Source of the DNA: Catalinimonas alkaloidigena
GTDB taxonomy: Bacteria; Bacteroidota; Bacteroidia; Cytophagales; Cyclobacteriaceae
NCBI RefSeq assembly: GCF_029504655.1
Contig: NZ_JAQFIL010000001.1
Coordinates: 7,040,001 to 7,104,000 of the forward strand
Length of the DNA: 64,000 nucleotides
Direction: 5' to 3'
The notes under the pieces were generated by a model. The model was not told where the DNA came from, did no database searches, and saw only the letters and a program-made list of their open reading frames with translations. The translations under genes were made by a program, and so were the position numbers. Below, piece by piece: positions 1 to 10,242 of this stretch. The stretch's first letter is position 1. Each line of letters opens with the position of its first letter.

Positions 1-2037
<2,037 letters not shown>

Positions 2038-2172
2038 CACAGATTAATCTAAGTTTACATCTCTCTTACATATCTCATGTCAATATGATATTGATCGTTA
2101 AAAGTGAAAGCTTGAAAGTTGAGCAGTATAAAAGCTGTAACTTGAAACTATAAGCATTCACCTTTAACCAAA

Positions 2173-2238
2173 ATCTCAGGATGGCTCTAGCGCCGGGGAT
2201 CAGTTGAAAGCAACCCCTGCTCTTCCCATTCCAAACAC
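2173..2238 (+). pseudogene. Truncated 5S rRNA-like fragment
   Basis: This stretch repeats the beginning of the intact 5S gene about 110 bases downstream. The block GGCTCTAGCGCCGGGGATCA is identical, and CTCTTCCCATTCC follows, but about 14 extra bases separate the two blocks. The similarity then stops, so the 3' half of a 5S RNA, including its closing helix strand, is missing. It is seen directly as a partial duplicate. That it is a non-functional remnant is inferred. Confidence 0.75.
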
Positions 2239-2280
2239 TTCATAAGCTCAATAGGAGTTATGATAATAAAGTATTTAAGA

Positions 2281-2391
<111 letters not shown>

Positions 2392-2438
2392 CTATTATTA
2401 TTGCCCCTTTCTTGCTTAGAAAAGGGCAATCAAAGCTA

Positions 2439-2472
2439 AGCCTTACTACTGAAGTAGTAAGGCTTTTTTTTT
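2439..2472 (+). terminator. Rho-independent terminator of the rRNA operon
   Basis: An 11-bp perfect stem (AGCCTTACTAC / GTAGTAAGGCT) with a TGAA loop is followed directly by a run of eight to nine T. A second, less perfect hairpin built on ATTGCCC / GGGCAAT lies just upstream (about 2399-2430). Together they would end the rRNA transcript. Confidence 0.9.
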
Positions 2473-2571
2473 GTAATTTATTAATTCAAAATGTCAACTT
2501 TTAGTATCTGCTATTTTTAAGCCTTATATTTCAGCTTGGTTGAATAAGCACTAAAAAGCTAAAAGTTATAA

Positions 2572-3576
2572 ATGGACAATGCGATCATAGAAACGAGCGC
2601 TTATGCGCGGGCAGGACTACTAGGTAATCCTACAGATGGTTATTTCGGTAAAACAATTTCTATCATTATTAGAAACTTTGGAGCAAGAATTCTCCTCTAT
2701 CCTTCCCCCGAATTACATATAGAAGCTCAAGAACAAGATGTAAATATTTTTCGCAACATTTATCATTTAGTAGACTCAGTTAAACTCACTGGATATTACG
2801 GCGGCTCAAGGTTAATAAAAGCTGCCATCAAAAAATTCGGTGAGTATTGTGAAGCAGAACAGATCAAATTACCTAACAAAAATTTTACAGTACGTTATCA
2901 CTCTTCTATACCTAGGCAAGTAGGGTTGGCAGGCTCAAGCGCCATATTAACTGCTACCATGCGAGCATTAATGAAGTTTTATGAAGTAAATATTCCTCAA
3001 GAAATACTACCAAGTATAATCTTATCGGCAGAAGTCGACGAATTGGGTATCAATGCAGGCCTGCAGGATCGTGTAGCTCAAGTTTACGAAGGCTGTGTGT
3101 ATATGGATTTCAATAAAGAGGGGATGAAAGAAAAGGGTTACGGAAATTATGAAAGAATAGACCCTTCCCTCCTACCAAACCTATATTTAGCATATAAAAC
3201 TGATCTAAGTAAAGTTTCTGGGGCTGTATTTAATAATGTGAAAGCCCGTTTTGAGAAAGGTGACGAGGAAGTAATACAAACTATAGAAGAAATTGCCAAC
3301 CTGGCAGATGAAGGGAAAAAGGCTATCCTCCAGAAAGATTATGACAAATTGAACAAATTGATTGATCGTAATTTTGATTTGAGGTGTAAGATTATGAATA
3401 TCAGCGATAGTAACATGGAGTTGGTAGAAACAGCAAGGAGATGTGGAGCCTCAGCAAAGTTTACCGGTTCAGGAGGTTCAATTATAGGTATATACAAAAA
3501 TGACGAAGTACTAAATAAGCTAGTTATAGAGCTTAAGAAAATAAATGCGAGAGTTGTAAAACCTTATACAGTTTAA
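2572..3576 (+). CDS. GHMP-family sugar kinase, glucuronokinase-like
   Basis: A 334-residue GHMP kinase. The N-terminal ARAGLLGNPTDGYFGKTIS stretch (about residues 12-30), the ATP-binding IPRQVGLAGSSAI loop (about 113-125) and the C-terminal KFTGSGGSIIGIY glycine motif (about 295-307) are all present. The N-terminal stretch and the TGYYGG segment (73-78) recall plant glucuronokinase, which phosphorylates D-glucuronate at C1, more than mevalonate or galactokinase. The start is the first ATG, just after the rRNA terminator. A galU-type pyrophosphorylase follows ten bases later, so the pair could convert free glucuronate to UDP-glucuronate. The kinase fold is sure. The substrate is inferred. Confidence 0.8.
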   Translation: MDNAIIETSAYARAGLLGNPTDGYFGKTISIIIRNFGARILLYPSPELHIEAQEQDVNIFRNIYHLVDSVKLTGYYGGSRLIKAAIKKFGEYCEAEQIKLPNKNFTVRYHSSIPRQVGLAGSSAILTATMRALMKFYEVNIPQEILPSIILSAEVDELGINAGLQDRVAQVYEGCVYMDFNKEGMKEKGYGNYERIDPSLLPNLYLAYKTDLSKVSGAVFNNVKARFEKGDEEVIQTIEEIANLADEGKKAILQKDYDKLNKLIDRNFDLRCKIMNISDSNMELVETARRCGASAKFTGSGGSIIGIYKNDEVLNKLVIELKKINARVVKPYTV

Positions 3577-3586
3577 ACTAGATAAA

Positions 3587-4468
3587 ATGGTAAGAAAAGC
3601 AGTAATTCCTGCAGCTGGACTGGGAACAAGATTTTTACCAGCCACAAAAGCACAGCCTAAAGAAATGCTTCCAATTATTGATACTCCAACAATCCAATAT
3701 GTGGTTCAGGAAGCAGTGGATTCAGGTATTGACGATATACTCATTATTTCTGGGAAAGGTAAAAGAACAATTGAAGATCACTTTGACAGGAATTTTGAAT
3801 TAGAGTCACGTTTAGCTGAGAAGCAAGACGAAAATTTCTATAATGAGATTGTACGTTTAGCCGACATGGCGAACATACATTTCATACGCCAAAAAGAGAT
3901 GAATGGCCTGGGAGACGCAATTTATCATGCACGTCAACATGTAGGAAATGAGCCGTTCGCAGTGTTATTGGGAGATACTGTAGTAGACTCTATCATCCCA
4001 GTTACTCAACAATTAATAGATACGTATGAGCAATTTCACAGTACAGTGATTGCAGTGGAAGAAGTTCCTAAAGATAAGGTTTCAAGATATGGAATAGCAG
4101 GGGGTAAAAAACTGGATGACAAAACGATGGAAGTCAGCGAATTGGTAGAAAAACCAAGTCCTGAAAAAGCGCCTTCAAATCTTGCTATTGCCGGAAGATA
4201 TATTTTAACACCCGAAATATTTCAGGCCATAGAACAAACGCCCAAAGGTAAAGGCAATGAAATTCAATTGACAGATGCACTTCATTTACTGATGAAACGG
4301 GAAACCATCATTGCCAATACTATTGAAGGCAAACGTTATGATATAGGAAATAAGTTAGACTTTTTGAAAACGACAGTAGAATTTGCACTAAAAAGGAAAG
4401 AATTTGCTGACCCATTTTATCAGTTTATGAAAGAGGCAGTAAAAAATTATGAGGAAAAAAGGAGCTAA
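3587..4468 (+). CDS. galU: UTP--glucose-1-phosphate uridylyltransferase family
   Basis: A 293-residue nucleotidyltransferase of the GalU type. It begins with the nucleotide-binding signature AAGLGTRFLPATKAQPKEML (residues 9-28), followed by the LGDTVVD metal/UTP site (near 128) and a VEKPSPEKAP substrate loop (near 187). The family makes UDP-glucose from UTP and glucose-1-phosphate. Its place directly behind a glucuronokinase-like gene makes glucuronate-1-phosphate a possible alternative substrate. Its stop codon abuts the stop codon of the convergent next gene. Family assignment is firm. Substrate preference is open. Confidence 0.9.
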   Translation: MVRKAVIPAAGLGTRFLPATKAQPKEMLPIIDTPTIQYVVQEAVDSGIDDILIISGKGKRTIEDHFDRNFELESRLAEKQDENFYNEIVRLADMANIHFIRQKEMNGLGDAIYHARQHVGNEPFAVLLGDTVVDSIIPVTQQLIDTYEQFHSTVIAVEEVPKDKVSRYGIAGGKKLDDKTMEVSELVEKPSPEKAPSNLAIAGRYILTPEIFQAIEQTPKGKGNEIQLTDALHLLMKRETIIANTIEGKRYDIGNKLDFLKTTVEFALKRKEFADPFYQFMKEAVKNYEEKRS

Positions 4469-5050
4469 TTAATTTTTAATCATACAGCCAGTAGGGTGAG
4501 TGCTATCATTCAGAATGGGCTTGCCCTGCAGTACAGCATCAATTGCATCTTTCAGATAGTGATGAGAAACATCAGATGCCACTTGTGGATTATCATCAAT
4601 AGAACCTCTATACAAAATTTGATAATCATCTCCCCTATTTTGCATAACAAAAGCTTCAGGTGTTTTTTGGACGTTAAAGAGATCGGCAGCCTCCTGTTTA
4701 TCGTCAACTAAATAAGGTACATTCCAACGTAAATCCTTAACTTTTTTTGCCATTTCAGTAGGACTATCAGACGGACTTTGAGAGGGGTTATTAGGGTTAA
4801 TTAATATAAATTTGACACCCTGCTGCCGATAAGTATCAAAGAGTGAACTGATACGCCGGTCATACAATTTGGCATAAGGACAATAATTACTGGTAAAAAT
4901 AACAACTACGGCTTCATTATCTTCCACTTCTGATAAAGAAAACACATTGCCATCCACTGCATTGGGTAGACTAAAATCCTGTATGCTCACTATTTGAGTA
5001 AGTAGTGAAAGAGAGAGAGGCACAATGGTAAAAAGAAAATGGAAAATCAT
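4469..5050 (-). CDS. Exported thioredoxin-fold redoxin, single active-site cysteine
   Basis: A 193-residue protein with a hydrophobic N-terminus (about residues 1-20) suggesting export. A thioredoxin/AhpC-TSA-like domain follows: VVVIFTSNYCPYAKLYDRRI near residues 49-67 holds a CPYA site instead of the CxxC of a dithiol oxidoreductase. Proteins of this type are usually filed as redoxin or thioredoxin family and are close to peroxiredoxins. A later YRGSIDDNP segment is typical of the group. It ends back to back with galU. No operon partner is evident. The precise reaction is unknown. Confidence 0.75.
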   Translation of the reverse strand: MIFHFLFTIVPLSLSLLTQIVSIQDFSLPNAVDGNVFSLSEVEDNEAVVVIFTSNYCPYAKLYDRRISSLFDTYRQQGVKFILINPNNPSQSPSDSPTEMAKKVKDLRWNVPYLVDDKQEAADLFNVQKTPEAFVMQNRGDDYQILYRGSIDDNPQVASDVSHHYLKDAIDAVLQGKPILNDSTHPTGCMIKN

Positions 5051-5183
5051 ATCTTTTAATAAAAGGTGTAACTCATAAGATAAGAAATAAAAAAACCGGT
5101 TCAGGTTATATGTAACATACAGGTGATTTATTTAACAAAAATTAACTAAATATATTGCACCGCATGCAGTAGTATTATACAAC

Positions 5184-5819
5184 TCATACATTGAATAAGA
5201 CAAAAAAGTTCTCAAGAGGGATTATTTTTAGCTCGAAGTGTTGCGTTTGCTGAGGAAGAATAATATCTGCTTTCAGTAAGGGATTGTGGGGATAATCAAT
5301 ATCCTGAATACAGATATTTGCTTTAAAGCTTAGGTTTTTTCTTCCGTATAATTTGTATAAACTTTCTTTAGCACACCAGGCCAGGCAAAGCCGTTCGGGA
5401 TTATCCTTAAAAGTCGCCCATTCAGATGGATGAAGAAATTTGTGTTGTACTCGTATAAGTTTATCTGAGGGTTTCTCAATGTCAATGCCTACAGGCTTAT
5501 CTAAACTAACAATAGCAGTGGCGTAAGGAAAGGAATTGGCAAGAGAGATATGAAAAGAATACTGCATGATATGCGGTTTGCCATGAATATCTTTATACAT
5601 GGTATATTCATCTACTCCAATGGAGGAAAGTAAGGCATGTAATGCAAGACGGCTTGCTAAAAATTCAGCCTTTTTGATGGGATGATGTATTGCATCAAGA
5701 AGCTTAAGCTCATCTCGTGATAATGTACGCTCTTGGAGAAGTTCAGTCCATGGAGCTTCTATTTTCCAGAGCGCCCAACTTAGCTTGTCGTTTATCTTTA
5801 CTATTTTTGTTAAAGCCAT
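5184..5819 (-). CDS. 4'-phosphopantetheinyl transferase, Sfp type
   Basis: A 211-residue enzyme of the Sfp/Gsp superfamily, which moves phosphopantetheine from CoA to a serine on acyl or peptidyl carrier proteins. All core motifs are visible: GKPH (80-83), the FHISLANS P1b stretch (89-96), VGIDIE with Mg ligands D113 and E115, and WCAKESLYK (148-156) with E152 and K156. The start ATG sits nine bases downstream of a TAnnTTTG promoter element on this strand. No carrier protein is adjacent. The ketoacyl synthase at 45.5 kb and ordinary fatty acid synthesis are possible clients. Confidence 0.9.
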   Translation of the reverse strand: MALTKIVKINDKLSWALWKIEAPWTELLQERTLSRDELKLLDAIHHPIKKAEFLASRLALHALLSSIGVDEYTMYKDIHGKPHIMQYSFHISLANSFPYATAIVSLDKPVGIDIEKPSDKLIRVQHKFLHPSEWATFKDNPERLCLAWCAKESLYKLYGRKNLSFKANICIQDIDYPHNPLLKADIILPQQTQHFELKIIPLENFFVLFNV

Positions 5820-5827
5820 TGCAATTA

Positions 5828-5835
5828 CAAAGGTA
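5828..5835 (-). promoter_or_regulatory. Candidate -7 promoter element (TACCTTTG) for the phosphopantetheinyl transferase gene
   Basis: Read on the minus strand this is TACCTTTG, matching the Bacteroidota -7 consensus TAnnTTTG. A TTG lies about 20 bases further upstream, close to the -33 spacing. It is only nine bases from the start codon, so the leader would be very short. Confidence 0.4.
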
Positions 5836-5872
5836 TTTTTTTAAATGAATGTTAACCAATTGAAGGGAAAAT

Positions 5873-6829
5873 ATGAGGAGCAAGACTTTACAGGTTGAAA
5901 AACTACATACACTTAAAGGTCACAAAGACTGCGTATATACCCTAAGCGAAGGTCCTGAAGATAAGATATTCTTCTCTGGAGCAGGTGACGGAATGGTAGT
6001 AAGATGGGATCTGGACGATGCGGAGAATGGTAAAATCATAGCCAAAGTACCTGCGTCTGTATATGCTGTACACCATGAGTCTGAAAGAAATAATCTGATT
6101 GTAGGCCAGAACTATGAAGGGCTGCATGTAATAGATCTGGATACCAAAAAAGAACTTGGTTCCGTTAAAATAACAGAAGCAGCTATATTTGATATAAAGG
6201 TATACCAAGAAAATGTGATAGTAGCATCTGGGGATGGGGTAATAAACATTCTCAACTATCAAAAGCTGAATCTCTTAAAGCGGTTCAAAGAGAGCGATCA
6301 AAGTGCAAGGTGTATTGCTGTTAATCCAGTAGCAAAAGAAATGGCTGTAGGCTACAGTGATAATACCATTAGAATACATGACCTGAAGACATACGAAAAA
6401 AAATACGAGGTGAAAGCTCATGATAATTCAGTCTTTACCCTTACTTACAGCCCGGATTATCGTTGGCTATTGTCAGGAAGTCGTGATGCACATTTAAAAA
6501 TATGGGATGTAAATGATCATTATGCTTTGCACGAGTCAGTAGTGGCTCATATGTACTGTATAAACCATATAGATTATAGTCCGGATGGAAAATACTTTGC
6601 TACCTGTAGCATGGATAAGTCAGTGAAAATTTGGGATAGTGAAAGATTTAAACTCCTGAAAGTAATAGATAAAGCAAGACATGCGGGACATGCTACCTCT
6701 GTTAACCGGCTACTGTGGAGTAAATCCAAAACAGAAAAAGGGCAAAATCCTTTAATTTCGGCTAGTGATGACCGTAGCATTTCCGTATGGGAGGTTGATT
6801 TAAACGAAAAAAAGAACGATTATCAGTAA
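5873..6829 (+). CDS. WD40-repeat protein, single beta-propeller
   Basis: A 318-residue protein made of about seven WD40 repeats with no other domain. Repeat-ending motifs are visible as VRWDLDD, IRIHDLK, LKIWDVN, VKIWDSE and ISVWEVD, and GH-type repeat starts include LKGHKDCVYTL near residue 14. There is no signal peptide, so a cytoplasmic scaffold role is likely. It fills the family's usual size for one complete propeller. The partner is unknown. The next gene, a DivIVA-domain protein, lies 110 bases downstream on the same strand, and the two may or may not share a transcript. Confidence 0.88.
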   Translation: MRSKTLQVEKLHTLKGHKDCVYTLSEGPEDKIFFSGAGDGMVVRWDLDDAENGKIIAKVPASVYAVHHESERNNLIVGQNYEGLHVIDLDTKKELGSVKITEAAIFDIKVYQENVIVASGDGVINILNYQKLNLLKRFKESDQSARCIAVNPVAKEMAVGYSDNTIRIHDLKTYEKKYEVKAHDNSVFTLTYSPDYRWLLSGSRDAHLKIWDVNDHYALHESVVAHMYCINHIDYSPDGKYFATCSMDKSVKIWDSERFKLLKVIDKARHAGHATSVNRLLWSKSKTEKGQNPLISASDDRSISVWEVDLNEKKNDYQ

Positions 6830-6939
6830 ATATTAGTAATTAAGCTGGTAATCAGCACAAAGGGCAACATATCTGTGCTACTGTACATTATGAACGAAAA
6901 CTGCGAGAGCAGGTTTAGTAGATAAAATATCTCAATCAA

Positions 6940-7710
6940 ATGAAGATTACACCACTAGAAATAAGGCAAAAAGACTTTGAAAAAAACTTCCGGGGTTATG
7001 ATAAAGATGAAGTAAATGCTTTTCTTCAGTCATTATCTCAGCAGTGGGAACGTACACTGGAAGAGAACAAAGAAATGCGATATAAGCTGGATGCTTCACA
7101 AAAAGAAGTGGAAAAGCTCCGAGAAGTGGAGAGCTCATTGTTTAAAACCCTTAAAACCGCAGAGGATACGGGGGCTAATATGGTAGATCAGGCTCAAAAA
7201 ACGGCTGATCTTAAGATAAGAGAAGCAAAACTAGAAGCTAATACCATTATAAGCGATGCACACTCCAAAGCCAGAGATATCTTGAGTAAAGCAGAAGGCA
7301 AAGCCCAGGAAATAATAGATGAGATGGAAGAGCGGGTAAAAATGCTCAAACAGAGCTATAAAGCCGCGGAAAACGATTATGATACCTTACTGTTTGAACT
7401 CCGTAGCCTGGCACAAAAAACACTTCAGAAAGTAGATAAAGCGGAATCGCAGCAAAAATTTAATATTGAGACTAAAGTTGAAGAGGCAGAAAGAATAGTA
7501 GAAGAATATAATGAGTTTCTGACTCAACGAAAAGCGGAAAGTGAGCGGGAAACAGAAAATACTTCTACTGCAAAAGAACATAAACAATATCATCAAACGG
7601 AAGAGGAGCAGGAGGCTGAGGCCGTCGAGGAAAAAAATAAATACCGCTCTCCTAGCCCACCACCCACAGAGCCTAAAAAAGGGGGCTCGTTCTTTGACAA
7701 TATTGATTGA
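6940..7710 (+). CDS. DivIVA-domain coiled-coil protein
   Basis: A 256-residue protein. Residues 1-45 (MKITPLEIRQKDFEKNFRGY and following) are a classical DivIVA N-terminal domain with the KxFxxxxRGYD core that in Gram-positive homologues senses curved membrane. Residues about 35-200 are heptad-rich coiled coil, and the last 50 residues are Glu-rich and disordered, ending in GGSFFDNID. DivIVA-domain proteins organise division or polar growth in other phyla. The Bacteroidota role is not established. It is followed after five bases by folB, with which it is probably cotranscribed. Confidence 0.85.
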   Translation: MKITPLEIRQKDFEKNFRGYDKDEVNAFLQSLSQQWERTLEENKEMRYKLDASQKEVEKLREVESSLFKTLKTAEDTGANMVDQAQKTADLKIREAKLEANTIISDAHSKARDILSKAEGKAQEIIDEMEERVKMLKQSYKAAENDYDTLLFELRSLAQKTLQKVDKAESQQKFNIETKVEEAERIVEEYNEFLTQRKAESERETENTSTAKEHKQYHQTEEEQEAEAVEEKNKYRSPSPPPTEPKKGGSFFDNID

Positions 7711-7715
7711 TTTCT

Positions 7716-8078
7716 ATGGGAAAGATCTCTCTGCAAGGCTTAGAATTTTTTGCTTATCATGGCTTTCATGATGAAGAACAAAAGATAGGAAACCGATACG
7801 AGGTGGATATTACTGTAGAAACCAATTTTGATCAGGCAGCAGAAGATGATCTCTTGGAGCATACAGTAGATTACGGACAGCTTTACTATTTAGTGCAGGA
7901 AGAAATGCAGAAAACCACCAGGCTTCTAGAGCGCTTAACCGCTAGGATAGCCGAACGAACTCTGCAGAAGTGGACTGTAATTAACAGTGTGGAAGTGAGC
8001 GTTTCCAAACTCAACCCACCTCTGGGAGGCCTATGCAAAAAAGCCAAAGTTACTCTTCAGAAAAGCAGGAATGCATGA
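7716..8078 (+). CDS. folB: Dihydroneopterin aldolase
   Basis: About 120 residues, the normal FolB length. The enzyme splits 7,8-dihydroneopterin in folate synthesis. The family pattern LQGLEFFAYHGFHDEEQKIG, with the YHGx2xxE core, opens the protein, and a late KLNPPLGGLCKKAKV stretch supplies the conserved lysine and glycines. The ATG at 7716 is chosen over an in-frame TTG at 7707 because the family starts close to the GKISLQGL segment. The stop overlaps the next start as ATGA, so it is translationally coupled to the ChaN-like gene. Confidence 0.9.
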   Translation: MGKISLQGLEFFAYHGFHDEEQKIGNRYEVDITVETNFDQAAEDDLLEHTVDYGQLYYLVQEEMQKTTRLLERLTARIAERTLQKWTVINSVEVSVSKLNPPLGGLCKKAKVTLQKSRNA

Positions 8079-8947
8079 AAGTGATCTTTTTAGTCTTAGT
8101 ATTTTGCACATTTGCTTTTGTCATGGACAAACCTGCTTACGTACTTTATAATGAAAAGGGCAAAAAGGCAGATTACTATAAGATGATCAGGCGCCTGAGT
8201 AAAGCAGATATAGTGTTGTTTGGTGAGTTGCATAACAATGCACTTGTACACTGGCTACAACTACAAGTCATTAAGGATTTGAAGAAAGAGCAAAGACAGC
8301 TGATCTTAGGAGCAGAAATGTTTGAAGCAGATGACCAAATCATTGTCAACGAATATCTGAAGGGACTGATTGAAGCACGTCATCTCGAAAACGAAGCTAA
8401 AATCTGGAATAATTACAGTACGGATTATAAACCTCTCTTGGACTTTGCCAAGGAGCAAGCTTATACCTTTATAGCTACTAACATTCCCCGACGTTATGCC
8501 AGCTTTGTATCAAGAGCAGGACTTGATTCATTAGAGAATCTATCTGAAGAAGCACAGTCTTACATAGCCCCTTTACCCATAGAATTTGATGTTAACTTAT
8601 CCTCATACCAAAATATGCTACAGATGATGGGGGGACATAACAATAGCGGTCATGGAGGAATGAAGGCGGAAAACATGGTGAAAGCCCAAGCCATTAAAGA
8701 TGCTACTATGGCTCATTTTATTCTTCAAAACCTGGAAGAGAACTGTACTTTTGTACACTTCAATGGCTCCTACCACTCCGATAATTTTGAGGGAATTTAC
8801 TGGTACCTGAAGCAAGTTAAACCAGAACTAGATATTGTAACCCTAAGTAGTATTGAACAAGAGGATATCAATAGTTGGAATGAAGAGCTAGACAGTTTGG
8901 CAAACTATGTCATTAGCGTTCCTGCAGACATGACCAAAACTTATTAA
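8075..8947 (+). CDS. ChaN-family (DUF399) exported protein
   Basis: A 290-residue protein beginning MKVIFLVLVFCTFAF, a signal peptide, followed by the ChaN hallmark ADIVLFGELHNN and a later HFNGSYHSDNFEGIYWYL segment. The ChaN family is related to the EreA/heme-binding fold, and a Campylobacter ChaN binds heme. A role in heme or iron handling is family knowledge, not shown here. The ATG at 8075 is preferred to an upstream in-frame start at 8033 inside folB because it places the signal peptide at the N-terminus and gives an ATGA overlap. Confidence 0.85.
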   Translation: MKVIFLVLVFCTFAFVMDKPAYVLYNEKGKKADYYKMIRRLSKADIVLFGELHNNALVHWLQLQVIKDLKKEQRQLILGAEMFEADDQIIVNEYLKGLIEARHLENEAKIWNNYSTDYKPLLDFAKEQAYTFIATNIPRRYASFVSRAGLDSLENLSEEAQSYIAPLPIEFDVNLSSYQNMLQMMGGHNNSGHGGMKAENMVKAQAIKDATMAHFILQNLEENCTFVHFNGSYHSDNFEGIYWYLKQVKPELDIVTLSSIEQEDINSWNEELDSLANYVISVPADMTKTY

Positions 8948-8955
8948 AATTGATT

Positions 8956-9384
8956 TTACCTGTTCAGAAAGGCTTCTTTGGCTTTAGCTAGTATTTCAGC
9001 GTGGTCAAAGGCAAGTTCTGGTAATTTACGCGTGCTAAACCAACGCGTTTCAGCCGCATCAGTAGCAGCCTGAGGATTTATTTCTGATTGATCCACTTCA
9101 GTATAATAAGCTACTGAAATGGCTCGAGCACGGGGATCGCGCTCAGGCTTACCAAAAGTATAAAGTTGAGTTAGATTGCTGGTATGAACGCCTGTTTCTT
9201 CTTCTAATTCACGGGCAGCAGCGGTATCTAAAGCTTCATCATCTTCTACAAAGCCTCCGGGTAAAGCCCACTTCCCTTGAAAAGGATCGTTTTTTCTTTG
9301 GATAAGTAATACCTGTAAATCTTCTCTTTGATAGCCGAAAACTACAGCATCTACTGTTACTTTGATATTTTGTGGGTAAGCCAT
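8956..9384 (-). CDS. NUDIX hydrolase
   Basis: About 142 residues from the ATG at 9384, giving the usual N-terminus MAYPQNIKVTVDAVVFGY. The NUDIX box runs GGFVEDDEALDTAAARELEEETG (positions about 44-66), with the REx2EExG core intact. The segment PFQGKWALPGG ahead of it and YTFGKPERDPRARAISVAY behind it are typical of the ADP-ribose pyrophosphatase/NrtR-like subgroup. It lacks the C-terminal winged helix of NrtR. The substrate cannot be told. It faces the ChaN-like gene convergently with only eight bases between the stops. Confidence 0.88.
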   Translation of the reverse strand: MAYPQNIKVTVDAVVFGYQREDLQVLLIQRKNDPFQGKWALPGGFVEDDEALDTAAARELEEETGVHTSNLTQLYTFGKPERDPRARAISVAYYTEVDQSEINPQAATDAAETRWFSTRKLPELAFDHAEILAKAKEAFLNR

Positions 9385-9573
9385 ATCTTTTCTTTTATAT
9401 AATTTACTTGATATAAAAGTTGAAGGGCTTGATTGTTTTTGATAAAGGGGTATCACTTTATATGAAAAGAGCCTACACGGGAATAATTACAACTGTTCAA
9501 AATATTTATTGGGTTGCTTACAAAGAAGAAGAGGTATATAGGTAATTTTCCCCAGAATGATGCCTTTCGTGCC

Positions 9574-9807
9574 CTATTTTTCCCCAAAGGGACCTTGAAT
9601 GTTATTAATTTTTAAATAGGAATCAACAGAAGAAATAGAGTATTCAGAAGTGGTAACCTGATTATTCTTTATTTCAGAGGCATCCACAGACGTCTGTTCA
9701 TCTTCGCAGGAAAGCAAAAAAGCGAAGATAAGCACATAAAAACTAAAGGTAAGTAAGAGCGAAAAGGAGTGTTCGTATATTCTATTGTACAGACTGTTGT
9801 TTTTCAT
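9574..9807 (-). CDS. Small putative lipoprotein
   Basis: 77 residues. A hydrophobic helix (about residues 16-33) ends in FAFLLSCEDE, which fits a Bacteroidota lipobox with the lipidated cysteine near residue 34. A short polar tail follows with no recognised domain. Its start overlaps the end of the upstream IscA-like gene by 26 bases in another frame, so coupling is possible. Coding status is moderately supported by the lipobox. No homologue is recognised. Confidence 0.5.
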   Translation of the reverse strand: MKNNSLYNRIYEHSFSLLLTFSFYVLIFAFLLSCEDEQTSVDASEIKNNQVTTSEYSISSVDSYLKINNIQGPFGEK

Positions 9808-10093
9808 CGGACTTTATAAAAGTAAAACCACGGGCATCATTACCTTCATAAAAGTCAACTTCCATACCAATCAAAAACATGGTATCTTTTTTAGCGATAT
9901 ACACGGGAACATTATCCAGAGTGAACTCGGCATCGCCTGTACCTTTTTTGTCAAAACCCAGTACATAAGAAACGCCGGCGCACCCTCCCCCATTGACACC
10001 GATGCGTAAACCATACTCGTCGGGAATATTTTTGTGTGCGATTGTTTTCTTAATCTCTTCAAGAGCCTTATCGGAAACTTTTACTGGAATCAT
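9782..10093 (-). CDS. IscA/HesB-family protein lacking the C-terminal CGC motif
   Basis: 103 residues, the size of A-type Fe-S carriers. The first conserved cysteine is present in NGGGCAGVSYVLGF (about residues 30-43), and the YEGNDARGFTFIKS segment aligns with the family's final strand. The usual C-terminal cysteines of the CGCG signature are absent, and the chain ends in SDEKQQSVQ instead. A-type proteins need three cysteines to carry a cluster in the usual way, so this one may bind iron or a cluster differently or serve another role. Fold assignment is firm. Confidence 0.85.
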   Translation of the reverse strand: MIPVKVSDKALEEIKKTIAHKNIPDEYGLRIGVNGGGCAGVSYVLGFDKKGTGDAEFTLDNVPVYIAKKDTMFLIGMEVDFYEGNDARGFTFIKSDEKQQSVQ

Positions 10094-10179
10094 AGATGAA
10101 AATTAATCAACAATATCAGGCAAGTAAGTAAAGTGCATTTCAATAAACAATCAGCACTTTTTTGCGCCGTTAAAATACT

Positions 10180-10187
10180 TAAATTTG
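10180..10187 (+). promoter_or_regulatory. Candidate -7 promoter element (TAAATTTG)
   Basis: TAAATTTG matches the Bacteroidota TAnnTTTG element and lies 55 bases ahead of the gene at 10243, in the divergent gap with the IscA-like gene. A TTTG exists upstream at 10161-10164, but the 15-base spacing is shorter than the usual 19-21, so only the -7 element is claimed. Confidence 0.4.
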
Positions 10188-10242
10188 AAACGTAAGAACG
10201 CGTATAATGATTCTCAACACATACAATTTTTAACAAACCACT

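Noticed and set aside
10161..10187. A full -33/-7 promoter pair ahead of the gene at 10243
   Set aside because: The TTTG at 10161 is only 15 bases from the -7 element, shorter than the 19-21 bases usual in Bacteroidota, so only the -7 match was kept.
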